Assembly: GCF_028476545.1 (NCBI RefSeq)
Contig: NW_026731782.1
Span: forward strand, 262,001 to 326,000
From: Physella acuta
Lineage: Eukaryota; Mollusca; Gastropoda; Physidae
Length of the DNA: 64,000 nucleotides
Direction: 5' to 3'
Position numbers and translations under genes: made by a program. A model generated the notes under the pieces. That model was not told the origin of the DNA, made no database searches, and worked only from the letters and a program-made list of their open reading frames with translations. This document shows, piece by piece, positions 46,731 to 58,094 of the stretch. The number at the start of each line of letters is the position of its first letter. Position 1 is the stretch's first letter.

Positions 46731-47015
46731 CAGGTCGGTTAAGCTCATTGATGTTAAACCAAAAAGTCCCGAGTTCGACCCCCCCTCCCTCCCTTCCTCC
46801 CCCGGTAGATGAGGCTCGATAACCAGGGACAGCAACTCTTGTAGGAGAGACAACTCCAAAATCAATCAACATCTGCCAAAAAAAAAAGTATTCTGAAATC
46901 CGAGTCAACGGCCTTTAGGCGCATAACAAGTTGACACGTAATACTTCATTATGTTGGAGGGATTCCCTTCCAACCCAAAAAAATTAAGAACGAAATGAGG
47001 AAGAAGAAAAACTTA
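46731..47015 (+). mobile_element. SINE family B, copy 3 (fullest)
   Basis: The tRNA-like head has A-box-like GGTCGGTTAAGCTCATTG and B-box GAGTTCGACCC. It continues with TAGATGAGGCTCGATAACCA, GTAGGAGAGACAACTCCAAA, TCTGAAATCCGAGTCAACGG and TTGACACGTAATACTTCATT, and ends GTTGGAGGGATTCCCTTCCA...AAGAACGAAATGAGGAAGAAG. About 285 bp and the reference copy for this family in the window. Confidence 0.9.
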
Positions 47016-47059
47016 GCCTTAGCTTAATTTTTTAAATGGAGTATACTGCTAATTTCTTA

Positions 47060-47912
47060 CATCAAAGATTTGTAAAAATGAGTATATCACTAGCTCCTTA
47101 AAGATGAGTAAAATTGACTATACCTCTAGTTCATTCAACCAAAGTCTAGTAAAATAGACTATACCTCTAATTCATTGAACCAAAGTCTAGTAAAATAGTC
47201 TATACCTCTAATTCATTACACCAAAGACTAGTAAAATAGACAATACCTCTTATTCATTACACCAAAGACTAGTAAAATAGACAATACCTCTAATTCATTA
47301 CACCAAAGACTAGTAAAATAGACAATACCTCTAATTCATTACACCAAAGACTAGTAAAATAGACAATACCTCTAATTCATTACACCAAAGACTAGTAAAA
47401 TAGACAATACCTCTAATTCATTACACCAAAGACTAGTAAAATAGACAATACCTCTAATTCATTACACCAAAGACTAGTAAAATAGACAATACCTCTCATT
47501 CATTACACCAAAGACTAGTAAAATAGACAATACCTCTAATTCATTACACCAAAGACTAGTAAAATAGACAATACCTCTAATTCATTACACCAAAGACTAG
47601 TAAAATAGACAATACCTCTAATTCATTACACCAAAGACTAGTAAAATAGACAATACCTCTCATTCATTACACCAAAGACTAGTAAAATAGACAATACCTC
47701 TAATTCATTACACCAAAGACTAGTAAAATAGACAATACCTCTCATTCATTACACCAAAGACTAGTAAAATAGACAATACCTCTCATTCATTACACCAAAG
47801 ACTAGTAAAATAGACAATACCTCTCATTCATTACACCAAAGACTAGTAAAATAGACAATACCTCTCATTCATTACACCAAAGACTAGTAAAATAGACAAT
47901 ACCTCTCATTTA
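47060..47912 (+). repeat. 41-bp tandem array (AGTAAAATAGACAATACCTC type)
   Basis: About 20 units of AGTAAAATAGACAATACCTC + TAATTCATTACACCAAAGACT. The left three or four units are diverged (ACTATACCTCTA, TTGAACC or TTCAACC). The right two thirds are nearly identical and split into TAATTC and CATTC versions, with CATTC dominating the right end. Confidence 0.95.
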
Positions 47913-47953
47913 TAACCTCTATCATGTGTACACACCAAACAACTTGGTCTAAA

Positions 47954-47956
<3 letters not shown>

Positions 47957-48002
<46 letters not shown>
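47957..48002. repeat. (TA)n microsatellite
   Basis: About 22 TA units, 45 bp right of the 41-bp array. Confidence 0.97.
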
Positions 48003-48005
<3 letters not shown>

Positions 48006-48950
48006 CACACGCCTCACTAATCAAAAATAAATTCTCCACATACACGACAAAAATTGATGTTTCTAACGAAGACAGATTCACACACGTTTCAAAGTTCCAG
48101 CCGATGATGAAGACGGTCTTAAGGAAACTCATGTCTCACAAAATCTTTTTTTTTTTAATTTTAGAAACGCGAGCTGTTTTTTAAAAAAAAAAGTAGCTTG
48201 CTGTTGATTGCGCTGACGTTATAGAGGAAATTAATGTAGTGTGGTGTTGCTTTTTTTTGCTTTATTAAAATATACCTCATCCCCAACCTAACCAATAAAA
48301 TCCCCCTACCCCCCTTTTGTAATTTTTTTTCCTACTTAACTTTGTTGTATTTCGTGTCTCGTAATTTTAGAGAGTTAAAAAATAGCTTACACAAAATTTA
48401 AATATAAATGAAATATTAAAAAATAAATGAGTAAAAACTGACCTTAAACTAAAGCGAAAAACAAAAACATGGACCAAAAATTAATAACCAAAAAAAAAAA
48501 ATCGATCAAATCATAAATGGCAAAAAAAATTCGGATAAATTTTAAACAAAAAATATTTGACAAAAAATTGATGACTAAAAATTGACAAAAAAAATTGCAC
48601 ACAATTTGTTTTTAAAAAATTCTAGCTAAAGTAAATGACAATTTTTTTTTTTTAAATGATGACAAAGTTTGTTATGTTCCCCAGTTCTACAATTTCGATT
48701 TTTTTTTCTCTACATTCCAAGTCACGAGAAAAAGAATGTATCTAAAAATAAGAAATATCCTGAATATGCATTGTATTCATTAGGATACACACACATACCC
48801 ATACACACACACACACACACATGTAGTTAACTCATTCAAAGAGAAATTCAAACTCACGCGCGCAAATACATTTTCTCACACATTTTTACTCCCACATGCT
48901 TATGTAAAGCATTTAGACATATCTACATATCACCATCATCTCTTCCCGTT
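48003..48950. other. AT-rich non-coding sequence
   Basis: A-rich words such as CAAAAAATTGATGAC recur loosely at 48470-48610. A CA-rich patch lies near 48787-48820. No exon supported. Confidence 0.45.
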
Positions 48951-49165
48951 CGTGCCCAAGATACAATGAGCAGATAAAGTAGAGTTCATCTGCTTCAGAG
49001 ACCTCAGGATAGCGTAGTCAGCTCTATGCCCAGCCGCCTTTCCTTTCTCTAACGAGAGTTAGGTACCCACCAGAGCTGGATGGACTCTGGGACTTGCGGA
49101 TTCGAACTCGAGACTTTAGGGTCAGCAGTCTAGCGCTCTACCACTAGGCCAAGGCCGTCTCATAC
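48951..49165 (-). mobile_element. SINE family A, copy 5 (full, best tRNA head)
   Basis: On the minus strand the head reads GGCCTTGGCCTAGTGGTAGAGCG (A box TGGCCTAGTGG) and CGAGTTCGAATCC (B box), then AGAGTCCATCCAGCTCTGGT, GGGTACCTAACTC, GGAAAGGCGGCTGGGCATAG, GCTGACTACGCTATCC, TGAGGTCTCTGAAGCAGATG and AACTCTACTTTATCTG. The internal promoter is typical of tRNA-derived SINEs transcribed by RNA polymerase III. Confidence 0.92.
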
Positions 49166-49865
49166 ACGTGTAATTCACACTGCCATTACAACCCTAGTTT
49201 GCTCCCCACTCTAGTTTAGTTTATTTCACGAACTTAACATATAAAATACTTTGCCCGTAGATGTGTTCATTGTTTTTAAATTGATTTAAAATTATTACCG
49301 AAATAAATAAAAAATTACATTCGTTTCTGTTCATTAGAAAACAATTTTAATTAGTTTTCCAAATGTACGCACAGAAGACACGAAATTATCACTCAGCCTC
49401 GAATTAAAAAACAAGCTACACATGAACGTTTGTGTGAGTACACGTCTGTTGTATGTATGTAGGGTGTGTGGCCAGATATTGCTCATGGCGAGGGATTATA
49501 ACCCTTGACAACCGCCCCCCCCTACACACATAAACACACACATACAAACACACATACACACTCCTACAACACTGATGGTGAAAATTAATGTTAGAAAAAA
49601 ACGAACATGACCACAAGAACTGTAACCTTATCCCTGTCGTAGAATCCTGTTTCAGGGGAACAAATATGTTTACGTCCCAGAGCCACGATAATTATCTACC
49701 CTTAGCGAGTAGCTTCCCTTGACAAGAGTTGTGTAGCACACAAACCCGCAACACGCAAAACTGTTGTTTTCTCCGGAAAATGGAGAGGGATTATCGCCCT
49801 TTAATGGTAGCTTTTTTGGGTGTATAAATGATCAGGCAATGTCCAGTAGACAAGGTCTATGAGTA
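49166..49865. other. non-coding sequence
   Basis: A CA-rich patch lies near 49520-49562. Nothing coding supported. Confidence 0.4.
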
Positions 49866-50715
49866 AATATGTGTGGACGAGGGTGCTACAATGCCCGTGG
49901 GTAGATTTGGGTGGACGAGGGTGCTAAAATGCCCGTGGGTAGGTTTGGGTGGACGAGGGTGCTACAATGCCCGTGGGTAGGTTTGGGTGGACGAGGGTGC
50001 TACAATGCCCGGGGGTAGATTTGGGTGGACGAGGGTGCTACAATGCTCCTGGGGTAGATTTGGGTGGACGAGGGTGCTACAATGCCCGTGGGTAGATTTG
50101 GGTGGACGAGGGTGCTACAATGCCCGTGGGTAGATTTGGGTGGACGAGGGTGCTACAATGCCCGGGGGTAGATTTGGGTGGACGAGGGTGCTACAATGCT
50201 CCTGGGGTAGATTTGGGTGGACGAGGGTGCTACAATGCCCGTGGGTAGATTTGGGTGGACGAGGGTGCTACAATGCCCGTGGGTAGATTTGGGTGGACGA
50301 GGGTGCTACAATGCCCGTGGGTAGATTTGGGTGGACGAGGGTGCTACAATGCCCGTGGGTAGGTTTGGGTGGACGAGGGTGCTACAATGCCCGTGGGTAG
50401 GTTTGAGTGGACGAGGGTGCTACAATGCCCGGGGGTAGATTTGGGTGGACGAGGGTGCTACAATGCCCGGGTGTAGATTTGGGTGGACGAGGGTGGTGCT
50501 ACCATGCCCGTGGGTAGATTTGGGTGGACGAGGGTGCTACATAGCCCGTGGGTAGATTTGGGTGGACGAGGGTGCTACATAGCCCGTGGGTAGATTTGGG
50601 TGGACGAGGGTGCTACAGTGCCCGGGGGTAGGTTTGGGTAGACGAATGGTTCTACAATGCCCGGGGGTAGGTTTGGATGGACGAACATTCTACAATGCCC
50701 GTGGGTAGATATAGT
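49866..50715 (+). repeat. 38-bp tandem array (GGGTAGATTTGGGTGGACGA type)
   Basis: About 22 units of GGGTAGATTTGGGTGGACGA + GGGTGCTACAATGCCCGT. A block with CCCGGGGGTAG, CTCCTGGGGTAG, CCCGTGGGTAG and CCCGTGGGTAG appears twice in a row between about 50005 and 50290, so multi-unit amplification occurred. The last three units are diverged. Confidence 0.95.
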
Positions 50716-50811
50716 TGAAAAAAAACTTTCCACAGTGTATATGAGCCGATAATGAGGACCTCCTTCTCAGCAGTTACATGTTAACACAACTCACATTGTT
50801 TACATTTCATA
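50716..50811. other. short non-coding spacer
   Basis: Ends with the target duplication ATTTCATA (50804-50811) of the next element. Confidence 0.5.
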
Positions 50812-51030
50812 CAGAGTTTCTTCAAGGCATCTCTTCGGGGATGCTCTGCACCCCCTACCCCCCCCCCCCCCATCCCCAATAAAATGTCTATCGCCCCCCC
50901 CCCCCTCCCCCAACGAAATTTCTGAATTTATACAGAAAATATATACTTTAAAAGTGCCCCCCCCCCCCGTAGTCGTCGTCGTCCCCGGAATTTGGTTCCC
51001 CCTGGAGAAAAAAGTCTGGAAGAAACACTC
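50812..51030. mobile_element. hAT-type MITE, family 2, copy 3
   Basis: 219 bp, starting CAGAGTTTCTTCAAGGCATC and ending AGTCTGGAAGAAACACTC. It is flanked by ATTTCATA at 50804-50811 and 51031-51038, a perfect 8-bp duplication. The inside has C-runs, CAACGAAATTTCTGAATTTA and AGAAAATATATACTTTAAAA as in the 55523 and 61335 copies. Confidence 0.92.
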
Positions 51031-52740
51031 ATTTCATACAGCCTGCTGTGTAACATTCTTTACAACACTCACCATTTCTTTCTTTTATTGATTAAATATT
51101 CAAAGCGTAACAAAGCAACATTTTGCAAAATTCCTTCTAACTTATCAATGCAGCATTATACATTTATTTTAGATTTTATAAAATCCCAACAACCTTACAG
51201 ACTGAACGAGGTACTGAAACCATGTGTGTTTCGCTCACCGAATTACTTCATATAATTTTTACTGCCTTTTGTTTAAACAAGCGTAACATAATTTTATTTT
51301 ATTAAAGTAAGACACAGGAAAAAAAATGGGGCTGAAAATCCCCCATGCTATCCTGGTCACTAATAACGCTATGGCACGCGATTTTCCCATCACCAGCTCA
51401 ATGTGACAAGCGAATACTCCGTGTTAGGCGTGCTGGTGTGTAATTGTGTACACGCGATGTACACACAGGCTGAACGTGACGGCCATATACTACACACAAG
51501 GAGAGCAAGTGTGTACTGATTGAAACAAATCACCAACCACATTCTAACCACCCTCCATCATAACAATCAGACATACCCTCCGACCCCCTTCGTTTCTTAA
51601 CCCCCCCCCCCCCCGCCCCATACTAGCCTTTTCTCACCCCCCCCCACCACACACACACACACGCACACTCCCCGCCCTTTCACTTTATCAAAACTGACAA
51701 AAAACCCTCGACTGTGTATTTTCGACATAACCATAGACTCATAAAACTCTACCACAATTCCACCAACCCCCCCCCCCTCTCTACACACACATACACCAAA
51801 ACCCTCCACCCCACATAGAATTCCACCTCCGCCCTTGCGTCTAGCATTTACTCACACAAAACGACACACTTATGCGTGCACGATAATGCAGGGTCCTATT
51901 AATTAATCAGCAGCATTAGCAGCGTATATCCGTGTTAGCTTAGACTTATTTTAAGAAGAAAAAATCAAATGCGCAGCTTCAAATGCGCAGCACATTATAC
52001 AGAAGAGAAAAAAAATCAAGTTAAAATAATTGCACAAGTGATCTAAACTAGCCTCAAAACTGTTGCGAAGTAGCCCTGTGTAATTAGAAACATGTCTCAC
52101 GTTTAGGGTATTCCCGTTCAAGAAGGCGGGTGGGAAGGGGAGGCGGGAGAACAGTGAGGAAAGCGGGAGAGAGAGAGTAGGGGGGAAAGCAGGCCAAGGG
52201 AGCTAAATCAATTTTAAAACAATGTCTAGGATCAATAATTAAGTGGTGGCCGGCCTTTGAAAGGAAAAGAATGAAGGAAGGAGTTTAAAAAAAAACAACA
52301 TGGCGGAAATTAGCGTTAGCAGACGAGAGAAGACGAGAGTGACAGACGACGGGTGAGGCAGTACGAACGGGAGTTGGGGGGGGGGGGGGGGGGGTAGTGA
52401 GAGGGGAGGTAATGAGAGGGGGGAGGTAATGATAGATATTTATATAAGTAGCGGCTGTAGGGTGTTAGCCCCGATTGTGGAGGTGTACGGGTGGGTTTAA
52501 AGGACGTGGACAAGGTTTGGCTTAAGGAGGGGGAGGGGGGGGGGGTAAATAATGTTAGTGTTTACGTTCACTTTTTGCACTGAACGTTTGTCTCGAAAAT
52601 GGTGGGTTTTTTTTTTTTTTTTTTTTACATAGCATGTGAGAACTTAACACTTTACTGTCAGTGTTGTGTCCTTGAGTTTGTCTCTACTGGGTTTTTTTTA
52701 CATGGAGGTTTAGTCTCTACTTGAGCACAGTAGAAAGCGA

Positions 52741-52741
<1 letters not shown>
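51031..52741. other. non-coding sequence with strand-biased C- and G-runs
   Basis: C-rich from 51590 to 51830 (C-runs, (AC)n patches) and purine-rich G/A sequence from 52125 to 52430 and 52530-52550, with T-runs near 52607-52626. No exon supported. Confidence 0.4.

Positions 52742-52837
<96 letters not shown>
52742..52837. repeat. (TA)n-(GA)n microsatellite
   Basis: About 42 TA units to 52826, then a short GA run. TGTGTCT-rich sequence follows to about 53020. Confidence 0.97.
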
Positions 52838-53982
52838 TTTGTTGTCTGTGTGTCTAGGTCAGTGTGTTTGTATCTGTGTGTGTCTGTGTATCTGCTTTTG
52901 GTGGTGAGTGTGTCTGTGGACTGTGTGTCTGTTTATGTGTGTCTATGTCTGTCTGTGTGTGTGTGTGTGTGTCTACGCGAGTCACTGTGTCTGTGTTTTT
53001 CTGCGTTTGTGTCTGTTCGTGTGTTACTTTCCCATAATTATTTTTATATTGGTATAATACAATCTAGGTAAAAAAAACAGTTAAACCAGTCCATAAACCT
53101 AAAGGCAGTTTAACTAGTACATAAAGCTAACTAGCAGTCAATTTTCTCACCTGTGTGAAATTAAAGAATACAGCTTAGAATGAGATTTTAATATTTTTTT
53201 TCTACCCAGTTTGGCGCCCCCTTCGTTAGACGCCTTGGGCAGCTGCCCCACCCTCCACCCCATATTTACGCCTTTTCCCGAAACCCCTACGCTTCTAACA
53301 AACCTAAAAAATTTTCATTCTGATCCAAAATATACATAGTCCTCCTGAAACAATAAATTTTACAGTTTTAATAAAAGGGTTTATAAATTGTATAGACCGG
53401 ACCACGAACCCCCCTCCAACCCACACCCCCCTCCCGGGCTATAGTGCTGACGTATATGACTTCCTACATGCACAGAGAACTTATACCTGTTCCCTTTTGC
53501 CTTAATCTTTGCCTAAGTAGGCCTATTTACTCATAGTATCAAGTTACGGTTCAATGAACACAACACACACGTCGATATTAAATTAACTTTGTTATCGGTT
53601 TTAGTAAAGTGTTTAGTGGGAGTGTGGTGTTTTGTTATGCAAATTAGTTGTTATGGTATACTAATTAGCTTGATCGTGGTATTATGATATGTTAATTTTG
53701 CTGGAACATGTTGTTTTCGTATGCAAATTGACTAAACCACGTGTTATACGTGACGATATTTTTCTTCCTTTGATTAAACCATGTGTAAAAAAAATACCAG
53801 GTATTTAGTTAGCCTTACCCCTCCCATTGGTAAGTCAATAGAAGGTAACCCAATCCCTTGTGGTAAACAAAGTCTACTTTAATCTTAACCTAAACACTGT
53901 GTTTTGTTCTAGCCAAACCTATTTCAACATAGAAGAAAACAAAGTTATGTCACTGTTTTAGACCTTGGCAGTTGGTAGGGAA
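52838..53982. other. non-coding sequence
   Basis: A TG/TCTG-rich patch to 53020. An ATATGCAAATT(A/G)-like word recurs near 53637-53725 (ATGCAAATTAG, ATGTTAATTTTG, ATGCAAATTGAC). Nothing coding supported. Confidence 0.4.
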
Positions 53983-54106
53983 GATGAAGTAGAGTTCCCC
54001 TGTTCTTGTATTTTAACAATGTGTTAGTTTTTTGCATAGCCACATTTGATTTCTCTAACGTGTGCTGGGAAACCATTAAAGCTGGGTGAACTCAGGGACT
54101 TCTTAC
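53983..54106 (-). mobile_element. SINE family A, decayed copy
   Basis: GATGAAGTAGAGTTCCCCTG and AAAGCTGGGTGAACTCAGGGAC match the two ends of the family body on the minus strand. The middle is poorly preserved. Confidence 0.6.
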
Positions 54107-54107
54107 C

Positions 54108-54655
54108 AACTTGAGTGACACCCAAATCGTGGATAAAATTCCCGGATATAATTGTGGACACAAATCGTGGATACAAAACGTGGATACCAATCTTGAATAT
54201 ACTTCGTGGATACAAATCTTGTATATAATTCGTGGATACAAATCATGGATAAAAATCATGGATATATTTTTTGGATACAAATGTTGGATATAATCCGTGG
54301 ATACTAATCGTAGAAACAAATCGTTTATATAATTCGTGGATACATATGTGGATACTAATTGTGGATATACATTTTGGATACTAATATTGGATATATATCA
54401 CATGGATACAAATCTTGGAAATGAATTTGGATACAAACAGTGGATAAAATTCATGGATACAAGTCTTGGATACTATTCGTGAATAGAATTTTTTATATAA
54501 TTCCTGGATATTATTCGAGAACACAAATCTTGGATAAAATTCGTAGTTATAAATATGGATACAATGTGTGGATATTAATTTGAATACAATTCGTGGATAT
54601 AAATTTGAATACAAATCTTGGATACTATTCGTGGATATACATCGTGGATACAAAC
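54108..54655 (+). repeat. irregular minisatellite of (G/T)TGGATAC/TA-AAT words
   Basis: About 40 imperfect short units such as TCGTGGATACAAATCTTGGATATAAT, with a base period near 12-13 bp and a common 24-26 bp double unit. It is degenerate and probably old. Confidence 0.85.
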
Positions 54656-55184
54656 CTAACTCACAGCATTGATAGTTTTATATATTTTGTGTTTTTTGTT
54701 GAGTGCTGAGCCAAGGTATATAACTGATAAATATACCTCTAGTGAATAAGGCGTTAGGAGTTGTTTCCCTTAGGTTTAGTTTTGGCAACAAAAAATCCCG
54801 GGTACTGTTAGGTTTTGTTTTTTTTTTAAACTAAGTGTGATAGAGCAAGGGTGTATTGTCTTAAAATCGAATGCCGTCCGCGTATGCCATAGGGTTAGTT
54901 TTTAAGTTTGAGTTAAATCAATTTTCAAGGTAGCTATTGCGTGTGAGGTTTTTTTCCCCAAAAAGCGTCTATGTATGGTCTTTTACAATCTCGAATAATT
55001 TATCCAAGTCAGAAAAACTAAATCATATTTTAAGTTGATGTTTTATTTGTGTTGCTTTTTTATTATTCAAAGCAGACGTTTCTTTACTAATATTGATTTT
55101 GATTTCAGCATAAATATAATACTGTATATTGGTATGACGGTACGGCTATCCAAATTGATACTCAACCAATCTCTCCATCCTCAG
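54656..55184 (+). other. intron-like AT-rich sequence upstream of the exon
   Basis: No feature apart from the pyrimidine-biased end (CTCAACCAATCTCTCCATCC) leading to the AG at 55183-55184. A TTGTTTCCCTTAGG word lies near 54760. Confidence 0.5.
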
Positions 55185-55440
55185 GGGGCTCCCGTCTCCG
55201 GCAAAAAGCCCGCAACATGATCGGGGCCACGGGGAGCCGCCACATCAACCAGCGGCGCCGGGCCAGCCTGGCATCCGGTACCCCCCTGCCCCTGTCCCTA
55301 GTCCACAACCTGGAGCAGGTGGCCGAGGGGGACGAGAGCAGGATGGGGGCGGTGGCCCGCAGGCGAGTCGTGGATACATCCGACCTGCGCACGTGCGCTA
55401 TACTCCAGTCCAGGCTGAAGGAGCTGAAGACGTATCCGGA
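55185..55440 (+). CDS. internal exon of an unrecognised host protein
   Basis: A 256-bp open segment between a good acceptor (pyrimidine-rich ...CCATCCTCAG) and a consensus donor GTGAGT at 55441. It reads two bases, 84 codons, then two bases, so it enters and leaves inside codons. The peptide includes GSRLRQKARNMIGATGSRHI, then NQRRRASLASGTPLPLSLVH, NLEQVAEGDESRMGAVARRR and VVDTSDLRTCAILQSRLKEL. It is GC-rich against AT-rich flanks, which marks coding sequence here. RRRASL matches the PKA consensus RRxS. The first half is basic and probably unstructured; the end, LQSRLKELKTYP, may be helical. I do not recognise the family, and no neighbouring exon is visible within the window. It could be a rarely used or pseudo-exon, but composition and splice sites argue for a real one. 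Confidence 0.72.
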
Positions 55441-55522
55441 GTGAGTACTCATCTACTTGCTTGTTGTTGTTGTTGTGGTTTTCTTCTCTGTACCTAAGTT
55501 CTTAAGTTTATTTGATCGTGTT
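55441..55522 (+). other. start of downstream intron
   Basis: Begins GTGAGTACTC and becomes T-rich, with a (TTG)n run near 55460. A MITE-like end follows at 55523. Confidence 0.55.
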
Positions 55523-55690
55523 CAGAGTTTCTTTCAGGCATCTCTCTGCCCCCCCCCCCTGCCCACCCCACTCCCCAGCGGATTATTTCCGACTCCACAC
55601 CCCCCCCCCCCTCCCACATCCTCTTGAAGTGAAAGAAAAACATAATTCATTAAGAAAATATATCCTTTAATATGCTACCATCCGACCCTG
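55523..55690. mobile_element. hAT-type MITE, family 2, partial copy
   Basis: Starts CAGAGTTTCTTTCAGGCATC, followed by C-runs and AAGAAAATATATCCTTTAAT like copy 3. The right terminus and target duplication are not recognised, so it is truncated or decayed. It lies about 80 bp inside the intron that follows the exon. Confidence 0.7.
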
Positions 55691-56101
<411 letters not shown>

Positions 56102-57264
56102 CTTTATAACGTATATGTCGACATATCGATATCAAATTTATCTCATTTTAAAAATGTCTTCCACTCACCATCCCTAACTTATTCTAATCGTCCCACAAAT
56201 ACCAAAGCAATGCAATCGACACACACATACACACACACACACACATACACACATCAATCATGCCCTTTATCCCATTTCTCACAAACGAAAACATAAAACT
56301 TACTTGTTATAAAGAGCAGGCAACTTTGCAATGCTTGTGAACACTAAGTATATATTCGATAACTTCCCTTTCATTGAATTTCGGCTGTCGCTACATCCTT
56401 ATTTTGAACTGGATGGGAAATGCTATAAATCTATTCAATTAACCAGCAAATAATTTGGAATACCGGTAGAAATCGTTGCATCCATACAGGTCTTACGTCG
56501 TGTAATAACTTACCTATCCCGATTTTTACCCCCTGCATAGAAGATGAAACCTACCATAGCGCCCTAATTAAGATTAGCAGCCAAATCGTTATTTGCCCCT
56601 CAAATTAACATCACAATATTAACAGGCTAAAGCATCCATTACTTTAGCTTCTTCATATTACCAAAACTAAAACCAAAACATTAGCACTCCAAACATTTGC
56701 AGGATAAAATCAGCACCCGAAATTAACCCCAACAACATCACTGTTGTGACCTTCTTTTGTTGAACTTCACAAAATCTACGCAATTAAAGTCGTTTATTCA
56801 GATTATTTCTATTCACAAATTAACGTACCGTATGCTAGTCGCTATCAGTCCTAACATACTCAAATACTTTGATCTTTTCCCTTGATTTCAAAGGGTCCAA
56901 AATTCTTAAATGTAAACAATAGGCTACTGTTAGATCAAGTAGTGATTTCCCATCTTGAAATCTTAAAAAAAAATGTAGCCGGTCATTGATCAAATGTTTC
57001 TGTACATATTTTAGAGCAAAATAATTATTAATTAATCCAAAATATATCAAGAATGGACACTATATTACGGAAAAAAAATATATGATTAGCTGTGTTGAAT
57101 ATATAAATAAAAAAATCATTTTAGTGTATATTGTATTATTACTTTTATTCTTGAGCAAAAATTCATGAATGTTTGTTGCTTCCCTTAGATGCTCAAAATT
57201 TTGAAATGGGAAACAACTAATACAAAGAAATATTAAGTGTAAATCGATTTAATTTGCAACAACC
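56102..57264. other. AT-rich non-coding sequence
   Basis: A CA-rich patch at 56221-56253. TTGCTTCCCTTAGATG and ATGGGAAACAAC lie near 57177 and 57206. No exon supported. Confidence 0.45.
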
Positions 57265-57304
57265 AGCCATCGGTACCCGTTACACGTGAATTATAGGCCT
57301 GTGT
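57265..57304 (+). mobile_element. isolated SINE family A head fragment
   Basis: AGCCATCGGTACCCGTTACA followed by CGTGAATTATAGGCCTGTGT matches, with two mismatches, the reverse complement of the 5' head of the SINE copy ending near 63519. Only the 40-bp head is present. Confidence 0.65.
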
Positions 57305-57329
57305 ATTTTAATGATATAGCACTAATGAT

Positions 57330-57605
57330 TAGCACCCAAACATTAGCACCCTAACATTAGCACTCTAACATTAGCACTCTAACATTAGCACCTTAACATT
57401 AGCACTCTAACATTAGCACCCTAAAATTAGCACCCTAACATTAGCACCCTAACATTAGCACCCTAACATTAGCACCCTAACATTAGCACTCTAACATTAG
57501 CACCCTAACATTAGCACCCTAACTTTAGCACCCTAACTTTAGCACCCTAACTTTAGCACCCTAACTTTAGCACCCTAAAAGCACCATAACATTAGCACCC
57601 TGAAA
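57330..57605 (+). repeat. 14-bp tandem array (ATTAGCACCCTAAC)
   Basis: About 19 units, with minor ACTCTAAC and CTTTAGC variants. Related ACATTAGCACTCCAAACATT words appear earlier near 56570-56720, so the array may have grown from such a seed. Confidence 0.95.
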
Positions 57606-58094
57606 TTACTACCATATATATCATATATTTATTTCTTTTCGAATACTTGACGTTTTTAACTATACTTCACAGACAATTTTCAAGATCTAAAAAAATCTTT
57701 ATCATACTTAAGAGTACAAAACTTTTTTTTTTAATTTCCATACCATTAAAAAAAATTATTTTCTCTCAAATTTAATTAGACTTTTATTCTCATTCTTCCA
57801 GAATTCTCTTTTTTTCTGAAATTAGCTGTTTCAGAAATTCATCACAAAGTCATCCAGTGTCGGATATAGCCTTCAAATGACTGCCACTAGTTCATCACAT
57901 TTTTTTTTCCATTTAAAAAAAAAGTGATTTTATCTCCAACAAAGGGATATAATTGTGTTGACATTTTCACGTGTTGTTTCCCCTGAATTAGACCAATGTG
58001 TTAGGGTCTGGTTATGGGGCTGGGGGGGGGGGGGGGGGGGAGGGGGAGGAAATCGATAGCCACAACCAGCGGGTTTGGTTACAAACGTCTAGCT
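57606..58094. other. AT-rich non-coding sequence and a G-run
   Basis: A G-rich run lies at 58021-58048. GTTGTTTCCCCTGAATTA is near 57973. No exon supported. Confidence 0.4.

Noticed and set aside
48951-49165. tRNA gene (good A and B boxes)
   Set aside because: It is the head of a SINE with a conserved body; a complete cloverleaf with acceptor pairing is not evident.
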